A stretch of DNA of 64,000 bases from Flagellimonas ochracea (GTDB lineage Bacteria; Bacteroidota; Bacteroidia; Flavobacteriales; Flavobacteriaceae): the NCBI RefSeq assembly GCF_009903685.1, contig NZ_JAAABI010000001.1:310001-374000 (forward strand), written 5' to 3'. Below the pieces are notes generated by a model, which saw only the letters and a program-made list of their open reading frames with translations, ran no database searches and was not told the DNA's origin. This document shows positions 1-9,417 of this stretch, piece by piece (positions within the stretch are counted from its first letter, which is position 1; each line of letters begins with the position of its first letter). A program made the translations under genes and the position numbers.

Positions 1-2
1 CG

Positions 3-950
3 AAAAGATATCTGCAATTTATTATTGATTTGATGCCGGATAAGGATGAAAAGCTTCAAATTATGTACGGCATCAATAAGGAAAAGACCCTTACGGAACG
101 AACACTGGACCATCTGGAGGGTTACCAGGGCTCAAAACCAGTTCGCGTGGGCAATGCCGCCTACAAGCAACGACAAAATGATATTTATGGCATTTTAATG
201 GATGTCATTTATGAACAATTGATGAAGTTTAGCAACGACATTGAAAATGTGGAAGAGCTTTGGAGCATCACCAAGGGAATTGTTTGGATTGTTGCCAAGC
301 ACTGGAAAGAACCGGACAAGGGTATATGGGAGTTTAGGGGGGAAGACCGGCACTTTACATTTTCAAAGGTTTTGTGCTGGGTGGCATTGGATAGGGCCAT
401 TAAAGTCGCCAAAATGTTCGGTAAGCATCGAAAAATAGAGAAATGGTCCGTTCTGGAGCAAGAAATAAAAAGAGATATACATCAAAATGCGTGGAATAAG
501 GACATAAATGCCTTTGTACAATCCTATGGGTCCAAACATTTGGATGCTTCCGTGCTCTTGATGGAACCCTATGGTTTTATCCATGCCAAAGACCCGAAGT
601 ACGTCAGCACGGTTAGGGCCATAGAGGAAAACTTAAGTAACGATGGACTGCTTTATCGATATAAAAATGAGGATGATTTTGGGTTGCCTTCATCCTCTTT
701 TACCATATGCACCTTCTGGTTCATTAATAGCCTATTTAAAATTGGGGAGGAAGAAAAGGCTTTGAAGCTTTTTGAACGGTTACTGGGCTATAGCAACCAT
801 TTGGGACTCTTTAGTGAGGATATTGATTTTAAGACCAAACGGCTATTGGGCAATTTTCCGCAGGCGTACTCCCATTTGGCCTTGATAGAATGTGCCATCA
901 ATTTCTCCAAGAAGATGAGCGAAGAACGGATTTTGGAATCTATTGGCTAA
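3..950 (+). CDS. GH15 glucoamylase/trehalase-like glycoside hydrolase, 5'-truncated by window edge
   Basis: The reading frame is open from the first bases, so the start lies upstream of the window; about 315 C-terminal residues are visible. The pattern is that of bacterial GH15 enzymes, (alpha/alpha)6-barrel hydrolases of alpha-glucosides such as maltooligosaccharides or trehalose. A GIWEFRG segment carries the presumed general-acid Glu, followed by HFTFSKVLCW and ALDRA. Near the end GLFSEDID, with the second conserved Glu, is followed by LLGNFPQAYSHLALI, the usual GH15 ending. There is no signal peptide in the visible part. In Bacteroidota such genes often neighbour trehalose synthesis genes, but that side is outside the window. 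The gene ends in a strong hairpin and converges on the fad operon. Family assignment is firm; the substrate is not determined. Confidence 0.88.
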   Translation, partial: KRYLQFIIDLMPDKDEKLQIMYGINKEKTLTERTLDHLEGYQGSKPVRVGNAAYKQRQNDIYGILMDVIYEQLMKFSNDIENVEELWSITKGIVWIVAKHWKEPDKGIWEFRGEDRHFTFSKVLCWVALDRAIKVAKMFGKHRKIEKWSVLEQEIKRDIHQNAWNKDINAFVQSYGSKHLDASVLLMEPYGFIHAKDPKYVSTVRAIEENLSNDGLLYRYKNEDDFGLPSSSFTICTFWFINSLFKIGEEEKALKLFERLLGYSNHLGLFSEDIDFKTKRLLGNFPQAYSHLALIECAINFSKKMSEERILESIG

Positions 951-962
951 CACTAGAAAAGT

Positions 963-988
963 AAAAGCCGCCCTTTAGGGCGGCTTTT
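963..988. terminator. Bidirectional rho-independent terminator
   Basis: An 11-bp stem (AAAAGCCGCCC with GGGCGGCTTTT) closes a 4-base loop, with T runs usable on both strands. It lies between the converging GH15 gene and fadE. Confidence 0.9.
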
Positions 989-1019
989 CTACTTCAGCAT
1001 CGCTTCAGCATTATTTGAA

Positions 1020-2831
1020 TTAATCAAAAACGTATCCATTATCAGCGGCTACTTTGTTCGCTATTTGTGTACGCAGTTCTACCACATTCGGTTGATTTGT
1101 GTACTTGGTAAAGCGTTTCAATCCCATGAGCATCATACGTTGTTCATCGCCTTCGGCAAAAGAAACAATAGCTTCTTTTCCTTGTTGGCGAACGATGTCC
1201 ACTGCTCTATAAAGATATAGTTTGGCCATAGCAATTTGCGTTGCTTGAGGATTTTCTCCGAAACGTTTGGCATTTTTTTCGGTACGGAGAATGGCAGATT
1301 CAGCCAAATAGATTTGAATCAGTATATCCGCTGCCGACATCAATAGCATTTGGTGTTTCTCCAAATCTGGACCAAACTTTTGAACGGCGCTACCGGCAAC
1401 CATAAGGAATACTTTTTTTAATCGGGCCACCATGTCTTTTTCTTCTGAAAATAATTCAGAGAAATCAGGTGTTTCAAATGAAGGGATTCCCATTAATTCT
1501 TCCCCAACTGCAGTAGCAGGTCCCAAGAGGTCCACATGTCCTTTCATGGCTTTCTTTACCAACATGCCTACGGCCAGCATTCTATTTATTTCGTTGGTTC
1601 CCTCATAGATTCTGGCGATTCTGGCATCCCGCCAAGCCGATTCCATTGGGGTATCAGCACTAAAGCCCATTCCACCAAAAATTTGAATTCCCTCATCAGT
1701 AGTGTGCTGAACATGCTCGGAGACAGCCACTTTTAAAATGGAGCATTCTATGGCATATTCTTCCACACCCTTTAATTCAGCCTCTTGATGAGAATTTCCA
1801 TCAGCTTCACGAATGGCAATCCTATCCTCGATGTCCTTGGCGGCCCGGTAACATGCTGATTCATCCACATAGGCATTAGTGGCCATGTCTGCAATTTTCG
1901 CCTTAATGGCACCAAAGTTTATGATAGGTGTCTTAAACTGGACCCGTTCATTGGCATATTTGGCAGCTTCATTGATTACGCGCCTCTGCGCCTCCAAACA
2001 AGCTGCTGCCAACTTGATTCGACCTACATTGAGTGCATTCATGGCTATTTTAAAGCCATTTCCTCTTTCAGACAACATGTTTTCCACCGGAACTTGGGTT
2101 TCATTAAAGAAAACCTGACGGGTAGAGGAGGAGTGGATGCCCAATTTTTTCTCTTCGTCCCCCAGTGTTATTCCATTGGAGGGGTCGTTCTCCACGATAA
2201 ACCCAGTGATGTTCTTGTCATCTTCAATCCGGGCAAAAACAATGAAGAGGTTACAGAATCCTGCATTGGAAATCCACATTTTTTGTCCCGTGATGCTGTA
2301 GTGTTTACCATCTTTGGAAAGCACGGCCTTGGTCTTTCCAGAATTGGCGTCGGAACCAGCTCCCGGTTCGGTCAAGCAATAAGCACCAAACCACTCTCCT
2401 GTGGCCAGTTTAGGGACATATTTTTGTTTCTGCTCCTCCGTTCCATATAAGGTGATGGGCAGAGTGCCGATTCCGGTATGTGCCCCAAATGCAGTACTAA
2501 AAGAACCCGTGGCTCCCGATATATAATCACAGACCAGCATCGTAGAAACGAAGCCCATGCCCATTCCACCATAAGCTTCGGGAACCGCTACACTAAGTAG
2601 GCCAAGCTCTCCAGCCTTTCTCATACACGCTTCGGTGTAGGCATAATCCTTTTTCTCGAACCGTTCCCAGTGCGCCCAAAGTTCACGATCAACAAATTCC
2701 TTGGTACTTTCACGCATCATTTTTTGTTCTTCGGTCAAGTCTTCGAGGGTAAAAACATCCTCACAATCAGTTTCTTTCACCAGAAACTGACCACCTCTTA
2801 AAATTTCTTTGTTTAGGGTTTCAGCACTCAT
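1020..2831 (-). CDS. fadE: Acyl-CoA dehydrogenase (FadE type, 603 aa)
   Basis: FAD-dependent acyl-CoA dehydrogenase, catalysing the first oxidation of beta-oxidation (acyl-CoA to trans-2-enoyl-CoA) with electrons passed to ETF. The N-terminal and middle domains carry the family signature YCLTEPGAGSD at about residues 151-161. The C-terminal helical domain carries QIFGGMGF (383-390) and YEGTNEI, whose Glu410 is the expected catalytic base. A further ~180 residues follow the usual core, as in Bacillus FadE and VLCAD-like long-chain enzymes, which are also near 600 residues. It is the last gene of marR-fadN-fadA-fadE, 21 bp after fadA, and ends before the bidirectional terminator. Size and gene order match the B. 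subtilis fadNAE operon; chain-length preference is inferred. Confidence 0.93.
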   Translation of the reverse strand: MSAETLNKEILRGGQFLVKETDCEDVFTLEDLTEEQKMMRESTKEFVDRELWAHWERFEKKDYAYTEACMRKAGELGLLSVAVPEAYGGMGMGFVSTMLVCDYISGATGSFSTAFGAHTGIGTLPITLYGTEEQKQKYVPKLATGEWFGAYCLTEPGAGSDANSGKTKAVLSKDGKHYSITGQKMWISNAGFCNLFIVFARIEDDKNITGFIVENDPSNGITLGDEEKKLGIHSSSTRQVFFNETQVPVENMLSERGNGFKIAMNALNVGRIKLAAACLEAQRRVINEAAKYANERVQFKTPIINFGAIKAKIADMATNAYVDESACYRAAKDIEDRIAIREADGNSHQEAELKGVEEYAIECSILKVAVSEHVQHTTDEGIQIFGGMGFSADTPMESAWRDARIARIYEGTNEINRMLAVGMLVKKAMKGHVDLLGPATAVGEELMGIPSFETPDFSELFSEEKDMVARLKKVFLMVAGSAVQKFGPDLEKHQMLLMSAADILIQIYLAESAILRTEKNAKRFGENPQATQIAMAKLYLYRAVDIVRQQGKEAIVSFAEGDEQRMMLMGLKRFTKYTNQPNVVELRTQIANKVAADNGYVFD

Positions 2832-2852
2832 AGCTATATGTTTATTTTCTTA

Positions 2853-4043
2853 CTAGTTTAAAAATTCGTAGATACCTGCGGCTCCTTGCCCGGTTCCGAC
2901 ACACATGGTAACCATTCCATATTTGCCCTTCATATCTCGCTTACGCATTTCATCAAAAAGCTGGACAGATAGTTTGGCTCCAGTACACCCGAGCGGATGG
3001 CCCAAGGCTATGGCTCCACCATTGACATTGACAATTTCCTGGTTCAAGTTGAGTTCACGAATTACTGCCAACGACTGTGACGCAAAGGCTTCATTCAATT
3101 CGATGAGTTCAATGTCATCTTGTTTCATCCCCGCTTGTTTTAAAGCTTTTGGAATAGCTTTTACTGGACCGATACCCATGATTCTAGGTTCTACACCAGC
3201 AGCAGCATAGTTGACAAGCCGCGCAATGGGCTCCAAATTGAGTTCTTTTACCATTTCCTCACTCATGACCAATACGAAAGCGGCACCATCACTCATTTGA
3301 GAAGAGTTTCCTGCAGTAACACTCCCGTCAGCTGCAAATACGGGTCTTAATTTGTTCAAAGTTGGAATGTTTGTTCCTTTTCTAGGACCTTCATCCTTAT
3401 TGACCGTATATGTAGTTGTTTCCTTTTTGCCCGCATTATTAACGAAAGTATGTTCTACTTCTATGGGTACAATCTGGTCTTGAAAACGATTTTCCTCTTG
3501 TGCTTTAAGCGCTTTCATGTGTGAATTGTACGCAAACACATCTTGGTCTTCCCTGGATACATTGAACTGTTTGGCAACGGCTTCTGCAGTAAGTCCCATT
3601 CCCCAATAATAGTCCTCATGGCCCTCTTTTGCGGTTGCATAATCGGGTGTGGGTTTGTAACCTCCCATGGGAATATAGCTCATGCTCTCAGAGCCACCTG
3701 CAATGATGCAATCGGCCATACCTGATTGGATTTTGGCTGTTGCGATACCAATGGTTTCCAATCCTGAGGCACAATATCGGTTAACGGTAACCCCAGGAAC
3801 GTCCTCAATATTCAATCCCATTAGTGAGATCAACCGGGCCATATTTAACCCTTGCTCGGCTTCCGGCATCGCATTTCCCACAATAACGTCATCAATACGT
3901 TTTTTATCCAACTGGGGAAGCTCTTTCATCATGTGTTCAATCGTCTCTGCGGCCAATTCATCCGGTCTTTTAAACCTGAACAGTCCTCTGGGGGCTTTTC
4001 CTACCGCAGTTCTATATGCTTTTACTATATAAGCTGTTTTCAT
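2853..4043 (-). CDS. fadA: Acetyl-CoA C-acyltransferase (3-ketoacyl-CoA thiolase)
   Basis: Thiolase of 396 residues that cleaves 3-ketoacyl-CoA with CoA in the last step of beta-oxidation. The nucleophilic Cys91 is in NRYCASGLE, the catalytic His349 in ALGHPLGCTGA and the second Cys381 in MCVGTGQG, so all three active-site positions are intact. The length is normal for the family. It lies between fadN (61 bp upstream) and fadE (21 bp downstream) on the same strand, implying cotranscription. A biosynthetic acetoacetyl-CoA thiolase is an alternative by fold, but the operon strongly favours a degradative role. Confidence 0.93.
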   Translation of the reverse strand: MKTAYIVKAYRTAVGKAPRGLFRFKRPDELAAETIEHMMKELPQLDKKRIDDVIVGNAMPEAEQGLNMARLISLMGLNIEDVPGVTVNRYCASGLETIGIATAKIQSGMADCIIAGGSESMSYIPMGGYKPTPDYATAKEGHEDYYWGMGLTAEAVAKQFNVSREDQDVFAYNSHMKALKAQEENRFQDQIVPIEVEHTFVNNAGKKETTTYTVNKDEGPRKGTNIPTLNKLRPVFAADGSVTAGNSSQMSDGAAFVLVMSEEMVKELNLEPIARLVNYAAAGVEPRIMGIGPVKAIPKALKQAGMKQDDIELIELNEAFASQSLAVIRELNLNQEIVNVNGGAIALGHPLGCTGAKLSVQLFDEMRKRDMKGKYGMVTMCVGTGQGAAGIYEFLN

Positions 4044-4104
4044 TTTTTTTTGATTTTTAGATTCAAGAACCAGGAGTAAGGACTTGGTATCTTGATTCTT
4101 GTTT

Positions 4105-6510
4105 CTAATTTCTCAATGGTTTTCCTGTTTTCAACATGTGTTGGATACGTTCCAGGGTTTTTCTTTCAGTACAAAGTGATAAAAATGCTTCACGTTCCAA
4201 ATCTAAAAGGTATTGTTCAGTGACATAACTGGCTTCTGATAAATCTCCACCGGCCATCACATAGGCCAATTTATCAGCAATCTTTTTATCGTGTTCAGAG
4301 ATATAATGTCCTGCTTCCATGGAATCCGTTCCTACTAAAAACATACCTAATGCCTGTTTTCCAAGTACTTTTACATCCTTACGTTTAGGAGGCTTGGTGT
4401 AGCCCGACTCCGCCAAAATTTTGGCGTAAGCTTTTGCTGTTGCAATTTGGCGGTCTTTGTTCACCACAACTACATCCTTTCCTTTTTGTAGAATTCCCAA
4501 ATCGTATGCTTCGTAAGCCGAAGTGGATACTTTAGCCATTCCGATGGTCAAAAAGTATTCTTGGAGAACGTTCAATTCCACGTCATTTTTTCTAAAGGTG
4601 TCCGAGGCTCTTAAGGCCATTTCTTTGGAACCTCCGCCTCCGGGAATAACTCCAACTCCAAATTCCACCAATCCAATATAGGTTTCTGCTGCAGCCACGA
4701 CTTTATCCGCATGCATGGAAAGCTCGCATCCGCCTCCCAGGCACATCCCGTGGGGTGCGGAAATGGTGGGGATGGATGAATATCGCATCCGCATCATGGT
4801 GTCTTGGAAGTATTTTATGGCCATGTTCAGTTCGTCATATTCCTGCTCAACAGCCATCATAAAAATCATGCCTATGTTGGCTCCCACAGAAAAATTGGCC
4901 GCCTGGTTTCCTATAACAAGACCTTGAAAATCCTTTTCGGCTAAGTCGACCGCTTTATTGAGTCCTGCCAGTACATCACCTCCAATGGTATTCATTTTGG
5001 ATTGGAACTCACAGTTGAGAATGCCATCACCCAAATCCTCGATGACCACACCACTATTTTTGAATACTTCGTTTGATTTACGAATGTTGTCCAAAATGAT
5101 GAAAGCATCTTGACCGGGAACCTTTTCCATGGCCTTTTTTGGAATATCATAAAAATAGGTAGCTCCATCCAGTACGGAATAAAAAGATTCCATGCCGGCA
5201 GCTTTCATGTCATTGACCCATGAAGCGACTTCGAGGCCTTCGGTTTCTATGAGTTCTAGACCCTTTTCAAATCCTACGGCATCCCAAATTTGGAATGGTC
5301 CGTGTTCCCAACCGAAACCAGCTTTCATGGCATCGTCAATCTTGTAAAGTTCGTTTGTGATTTCAGGAATACGATGCGTAACATAGGCAAACAGGGCACC
5401 AAAACTCTTTCTGTAAAACTCACCTGCTTTGTCTTTTCCATTGACCAAAACAGAAAAACGATCAATTACCTTATCAATGCTCTTTGTCAATTCCAGCGTT
5501 GGAAACTTTGCGCTTTTTTTGGAACGATAATCCATCGTGTCCAAATCTAAAGTCAAGATTTCACTCTTGCCGTTATCCCCCTTTACTTTTTTATAAAACC
5601 CTTGTCCTGTTTTACTCCCTAACCATTTGTTATCCACCATGGTCTTGATGAAACCGGGCAGTTCAAAAAGTTCGTGGCGTTCATCGTCCTTACAGTTTTC
5701 ATAGATGCCGTTGGCGACATGCACCAAAGTATCCAGACCGACAACGTCCACAGTGCGGAACGTAGCGGACTTGGGCCTTCCGATTACGGGTCCGGTAAGT
5801 TTGTCCACCTCTTCAACGGTCATCCCTAAATCTTTGACGGCATGAAAAAGGCTTTGGATGCTAAAAATACCGATTCTATTACCAATAAAAGCCGGAGTAT
5901 CCTTGGCCACTACGGAAGTCTTGCCCAAGAATTTTTCTCCATAGCCGTTTAGAAAATCAAGAACATCCTGAGAGGTTTTTGGTCCCGGAATGATTTCAAA
6001 AAGTTTTAAATATCTGGCCGGATTAAAGAAATGGGTTCCACAAAAGTGCTTTTGGAAATCCTCACTTCTTCCCTCACTCATGAATTTGATAGGAATACCC
6101 GAAGTATTCGAAGTGATTAAAGTACCCGGAGTACGGTGTTTTTCCAGATTTTCGAACACTTGTTTTTTGATGTCCAAACGTTCGACCACCACCTCAATAA
6201 TCCAATCTACCCCTGAAATCTTTTTAATGTCGTCTTCCAGGTTTCCTGTGGTGATTCGGTTCGCAAACTTTTTATGATAAATGGGAGAGGGTTTGGATTT
6301 TAAGGCTGCCGCAAGCGAATCGTTGACCAACCGATTTCGAACAACTTTATTTTCCAAGGTGAGTCCTTTGGCCTTTTCCTTTTCATTGAGTTCCCTTGGG
6401 ATTATGTCCAATAATAAAACCTCGACACCGATATTGGCAAAGTGGCATGCTATACCGCTTCCCATGATACCCGAACCGATTACGGCAACTTTATTAATAT
6501 GCCTTTTCAT
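4105..6510 (-). CDS. fadN: Bifunctional 3-hydroxyacyl-CoA dehydrogenase / enoyl-CoA hydratase (FadN type)
   Basis: Protein of 801 residues catalysing hydration of enoyl-CoA and NAD-dependent oxidation of 3-hydroxyacyl-CoA. The N-terminus is a Rossmann domain with VIGSGIMGSG at about residues 9-18, followed by 3HCDH helical domains containing HFFNPARYLKLFEI and IGNRIG. The C-terminal third is a crotonase fold with PHGMCLGGGCEL and GVGVIPGGGGSKE. This order (dehydrogenase first, hydratase last) is that of Bacillus FadN, the reverse of E. coli FadB. It starts 12 bp after marR and is followed by fadA, so it is the first catalytic gene of the operon. Which hydratase Glu is catalytic was not checked by alignment. 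Confidence 0.93.
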   Translation of the reverse strand: MKRHINKVAVIGSGIMGSGIACHFANIGVEVLLLDIIPRELNEKEKAKGLTLENKVVRNRLVNDSLAAALKSKPSPIYHKKFANRITTGNLEDDIKKISGVDWIIEVVVERLDIKKQVFENLEKHRTPGTLITSNTSGIPIKFMSEGRSEDFQKHFCGTHFFNPARYLKLFEIIPGPKTSQDVLDFLNGYGEKFLGKTSVVAKDTPAFIGNRIGIFSIQSLFHAVKDLGMTVEEVDKLTGPVIGRPKSATFRTVDVVGLDTLVHVANGIYENCKDDERHELFELPGFIKTMVDNKWLGSKTGQGFYKKVKGDNGKSEILTLDLDTMDYRSKKSAKFPTLELTKSIDKVIDRFSVLVNGKDKAGEFYRKSFGALFAYVTHRIPEITNELYKIDDAMKAGFGWEHGPFQIWDAVGFEKGLELIETEGLEVASWVNDMKAAGMESFYSVLDGATYFYDIPKKAMEKVPGQDAFIILDNIRKSNEVFKNSGVVIEDLGDGILNCEFQSKMNTIGGDVLAGLNKAVDLAEKDFQGLVIGNQAANFSVGANIGMIFMMAVEQEYDELNMAIKYFQDTMMRMRYSSIPTISAPHGMCLGGGCELSMHADKVVAAAETYIGLVEFGVGVIPGGGGSKEMALRASDTFRKNDVELNVLQEYFLTIGMAKVSTSAYEAYDLGILQKGKDVVVVNKDRQIATAKAYAKILAESGYTKPPKRKDVKVLGKQALGMFLVGTDSMEAGHYISEHDKKIADKLAYVMAGGDLSEASYVTEQYLLDLEREAFLSLCTERKTLERIQHMLKTGKPLRN

Positions 6511-6522
6511 CTATGTAATATA

Positions 6523-6969
6523 TTAACTAGTTGTTTTGATATAAATTTTCTTATCTGCGATAAGCTTGTTTATAATATCTGTAGTATTGAAAAAACCTAC
6601 CAAATCTTCTTCAGAAACATGCTCCTTGACCACGTCATTGAAGCGTAATACCACATCTTTGGAATCTTTTCGTTTTTCCAGCCCCAGGGCGGTTAAATGA
6701 ATTAAGACACCCCGACCATCTTTCGGGTTGGGTTTTCTTTGGATGTATCCTTTTTCTTCAATACTCTTCAAAATTCGGGAAAGACTTGTCGCTTCCATGC
6801 CCATTTTCGGCCCCAAGGCGGTGCTTGGAGTTCCCTTTTTTGGGTCGATGCTCAAAAGGGTGAAGCCAATGGCCATGGTTAAACCATAATTCTTGGCTTC
6901 TTCATTATACATCTTGATTACAGCTTGCCATGTGGCCCGCAGTGCATAGTCTATGGTCAATTCTTTCAT
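6523..6969 (-). CDS. MarR-family transcriptional regulator of the fad operon
   Basis: A 148-residue winged-helix protein. The MarR core is clear: a helix-turn-helix region around STALGPKMGMEATSLSRILKSIEEKGYI, then the wing PNPKDGRGVLIHLTALG. It is the first gene of marR-fadN-fadA-fadE, with 12 bp to fadN. A TATATTTG promoter element and a perfect 28-bp palindrome lie just upstream, so it probably represses its own operon, with an acyl-CoA or fatty acid as a plausible inducer. MarR-type control of fatty-acid genes is known in other bacteria, but the ligand here is inference. Confidence 0.88.
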   Translation of the reverse strand: MKELTIDYALRATWQAVIKMYNEEAKNYGLTMAIGFTLLSIDPKKGTPSTALGPKMGMEATSLSRILKSIEEKGYIQRKPNPKDGRGVLIHLTALGLEKRKDSKDVVLRFNDVVKEHVSEEDLVGFFNTTDIINKLIADKKIYIKTTS

Positions 6970-6988
6970 GAACCTAGGTTGAGGACAT

Positions 6989-6996
6989 CAAATATA
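6989..6996 (-). promoter_or_regulatory. -7 element of the marR-fadNAE promoter
   Basis: The minus strand reads TATATTTG, an exact match to the Bacteroidota -7 consensus TAnnTTTG, about 20 bp before the marR start codon. The -33 region falls inside the adjacent palindrome and is a poor TTG match, consistent with a regulated promoter. Confidence 0.6.
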
Positions 6997-6999
6997 GGA

Positions 7000-7027
7000 A
7001 AATTTATTATGCATGCATAATAAATTT
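7000..7027. promoter_or_regulatory. Perfect 28-bp palindrome, probable MarR operator
   Basis: The 28 bases are identical to their reverse complement; the half-site is AAATTTATTATGCA. It begins 3 bp upstream of the -7 element and covers the -33 region of the marR-fadNAE promoter, so a bound dimer would block RNA polymerase. The base just outside each end does not pair, so 28 bp is the full extent. Operator function is inferred from symmetry and position. Confidence 0.75.
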
Positions 7028-7048
7028 ATCGAAATAGGTGAAAAATAA

Positions 7049-7074
7049 AATATGCCCACGGTTGCGGGCATATT
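7049..7074 (-). terminator. Rho-independent terminator after the acyl-CoA ligase gene
   Basis: A 9-bp stem (AATATGCCC with GGGCATATT) with an 8-base loop. On the minus strand it is followed by a T-rich run. It separates the ligase transcript from the marR promoter. Confidence 0.8.
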
Positions 7075-7100
7075 GCTGTAGCTTTCAATAGATGATTTAG

Positions 7101-8870
7101 TTAATGACCATAAATGTCATTATATAAATGAAGATACTTTTCCTTTACAATTTTTCGTCTAAGTTTCATGGTTGGGGTCAAATGACCATCATCAACGTTC
7201 CATACTTCGGGCGTAAGTCTAAACTGCTTTACTTTTTCCCATTTGGCAAAATCTTCGTTGGCTTTGTCCACTTCTTCCTGTATTCTGGCAATTACTTTTT
7301 CATTGAGAATAATGTCTGAGTTTTCACCAATGGTTACATTGTGTCGCTTGGCCCATTCGTGTAGGAACTCAAAATTGGGCTGTATCAAGGCAGCAGGCAT
7401 TTTTTCACCTTCACCTACAACCATGATCTGTTCAATGAAACGGGATTGCTTAAACCGGTTTTCCAACAACTGGGGCGCCACATATTTTCCACCAGAGGTT
7501 TTGAACATTTCTTTCTTACGATCCGTAATCCTTAGGAAACCATCGGCATCTATTTCCCCAATATCTCCGGTGTGGAAGTAATTATCGGTCATAACTTCTG
7601 CTGTTTTTTCTGGGTCTTTGTAGTAGCCCATCATCACATTGGGACCTTTACACAGAATTTCGCCGTCGTCTGCAATTTTTACCTCAACGTCGTCAATAAT
7701 TCGCCCTACAGAACCTATTTTCCAACCATGGTTACGCTGATCGTTGACCGAAATGACGGGAGAAGTTTCTGTAAGCCCATAGCCTTCCATAACGGGCATC
7801 CCGGCAGCGGCGAAAACACGGGCCAATCGAGGCTGAAGTGCGGCACTGCCCGATACCATTACGGACAAATTTCCACCCAGACCTTCTTGCCATTTGCTAA
7901 AGATGAGTTTGCGGGCAAGGCCCAACTGTTTTTCATACCACCACCCATTTTTTCCATAAGGCTCAAATTTCAATCCGAGCTCTACCGCCCAAAAGAACAA
8001 TTTTTTCTTCGCTCCCGTCAACAGTGCTCCTTTGGCTATTATCGCATCGTACACTTTTTCAAGCAGGCGAGGTACTACAGTCATCACATTGGGTTTTACC
8101 TCTTTAACATTATCACTGATTTTATCCAGGCCCTCGGCAAAATGAATCTCGATACCACAATATTGATAGAGGTATAAAATCATCCGCTCAAAAATGTGGC
8201 ACACAGGCAAAAAGCTCAACGCGGTACCTCCTGCTTCAAAGGGAACTCTTTTTTCACTTGCTATGACATTGGAAACAATATTTTTGTGTGATAGCATGAC
8301 ACCTTTTGGTTTTCCCGTGGTTCCGGAGGTATAAATAAGCGTTGCGAGGTCCTCTGGTCTTACGCCTTCCTTAGCTTTTTCCACCTCATTTTGGTTGGAG
8401 TTATCCACTCCTTTTTCCAGCACTTCGTTCCATGATTTGCAGTTATCCAGTGCATCAAAAGAATAAATGTCCTTTAAATGCTTAAGCTTGGAACTTATGG
8501 ACAATAGTTTATCTAAAACCTCACCACAGGATACAAAGCAATATTTCGCTTCAGAATGGTTCAGCACATATTCATAGTCATCCTCGGATATCGTTGGATA
8601 GATAGGAACGGTTTGGGCTCCGATTTGCAGGACTCCAATATCCACAACGTTCCATTCTGTTCGGTTGGTCATGGATATAATGGCAATCTTGTCGTTGGGT
8701 TTTACACCCATTCGCATCAGAGCACGGCTCACGGCATTGGCCCTGTCAATATATTCTTTGGTTGAGGTTGCTACCCATTTGCCGTTGTATTTGGTGACCA
8801 ACGACTTTTCCAGCGGAAGTTTTTCCAACTGGTAATAGGGGAAATCGAATAATCGGGTAACATTTTGCAT
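7101..8870 (-). CDS. Long-chain fatty acid--CoA ligase (AMP-forming)
   Basis: An adenylate-forming enzyme of 589 residues activating fatty acids to acyl-CoA with ATP and CoA. The AMP-binding P-loop LIYTSGTTGKPKG ends at about residue 190. GYGLTETSP, YFHTGDIGEID and DRKKEMFKTSGGKY follow in order, as expected for the long-chain (ACSL/FadD15-like) group with its C-terminal lid. It lies upstream of, and on the same strand as, the marR-fadNAE operon, with its own terminator between, so the two are neighbours but separate transcripts. It would supply the substrate for FadE. The 91 bp before its start show no clear TAnnTTTG box. Confidence 0.92.
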   Translation of the reverse strand: MQNVTRLFDFPYYQLEKLPLEKSLVTKYNGKWVATSTKEYIDRANAVSRALMRMGVKPNDKIAIISMTNRTEWNVVDIGVLQIGAQTVPIYPTISEDDYEYVLNHSEAKYCFVSCGEVLDKLLSISSKLKHLKDIYSFDALDNCKSWNEVLEKGVDNSNQNEVEKAKEGVRPEDLATLIYTSGTTGKPKGVMLSHKNIVSNVIASEKRVPFEAGGTALSFLPVCHIFERMILYLYQYCGIEIHFAEGLDKISDNVKEVKPNVMTVVPRLLEKVYDAIIAKGALLTGAKKKLFFWAVELGLKFEPYGKNGWWYEKQLGLARKLIFSKWQEGLGGNLSVMVSGSAALQPRLARVFAAAGMPVMEGYGLTETSPVISVNDQRNHGWKIGSVGRIIDDVEVKIADDGEILCKGPNVMMGYYKDPEKTAEVMTDNYFHTGDIGEIDADGFLRITDRKKEMFKTSGGKYVAPQLLENRFKQSRFIEQIMVVGEGEKMPAALIQPNFEFLHEWAKRHNVTIGENSDIILNEKVIARIQEEVDKANEDFAKWEKVKQFRLTPEVWNVDDGHLTPTMKLRRKIVKEKYLHLYNDIYGH

Positions 8871-8961
8871 ACTAAGTTTCTATTAGGTAATTGCAAAATA
8901 GGGAAAGGAAGTGGGATTTTAAAATGGGGAATTCAAAAAGGATGCTAATTATTTGACATTC

Positions 8962-9417
8962 TTATAACAAATGTAGCTTCATGCCCTCGTGCGAATCCAC
9001 AAAACCAAGGGATTTATAAAACTGCAAGGCATCTGGGCGTTTTTTGTCCGTAGTCAACTGCGTCACGTGTGCCCCTTTTTGCTTGGCTTTTTCCAAGGCC
9101 CATAGAAACAACTTTTTCCCGATGCCTTTTGCACGATAATCTTCGCGTACCCGAACGGCCTCAATTTGTGCCCGAATTCCACCTTGGTAGGTCAAGTACT
9201 GAATAAAACTCAGTTGAAGCGTTCCAATTACCTGTTTTTGCTCATTTTCAATGACCACCAGTTCTTGGTTGGGATTTGTGGAAATAGCATCAAACGCCTT
9301 TAGGTATTGATTTGGCAACGGAATGCTGTACGCTTCCCGAAGCCTTCCTAATTTATCATTGGCAAGCATTTGAACAATAAAGGGTACATCCTCTTTTTGA
9401 GCCTTCCTAATTTTCAT
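8962..9417 (-). CDS. GNAT-family N-acetyltransferase
   Basis: A 151-residue protein with a complete GNAT fold. The acetyl-CoA binding segment VREDYRAKGIGKKLFLWALEKA carries the RxxGxG/A signature, and the C-terminal ALQFYKSLGF is the usual beta-6/alpha-4 ending. Its start overlaps the end of purL by 11 bp, so it is translationally coupled to purL. The acetylated substrate cannot be told from sequence; the link to purine synthesis may be only positional. Confidence 0.85.
   Translation of the reverse strand: MKIRKAQKEDVPFIVQMLANDKLGRLREAYSIPLPNQYLKAFDAISTNPNQELVVIENEQKQVIGTLQLSFIQYLTYQGGIRAQIEAVRVREDYRAKGIGKKLFLWALEKAKQKGAHVTQLTTDKKRPDALQFYKSLGFVDSHEGMKLHLL

Noticed and set aside
7572-8177. 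Long open frame of 201 codons on the plus strand
   Set aside because: It is fully antisense to the acyl-CoA ligase, whose motifs are intact; codon content is that of a shadow frame.
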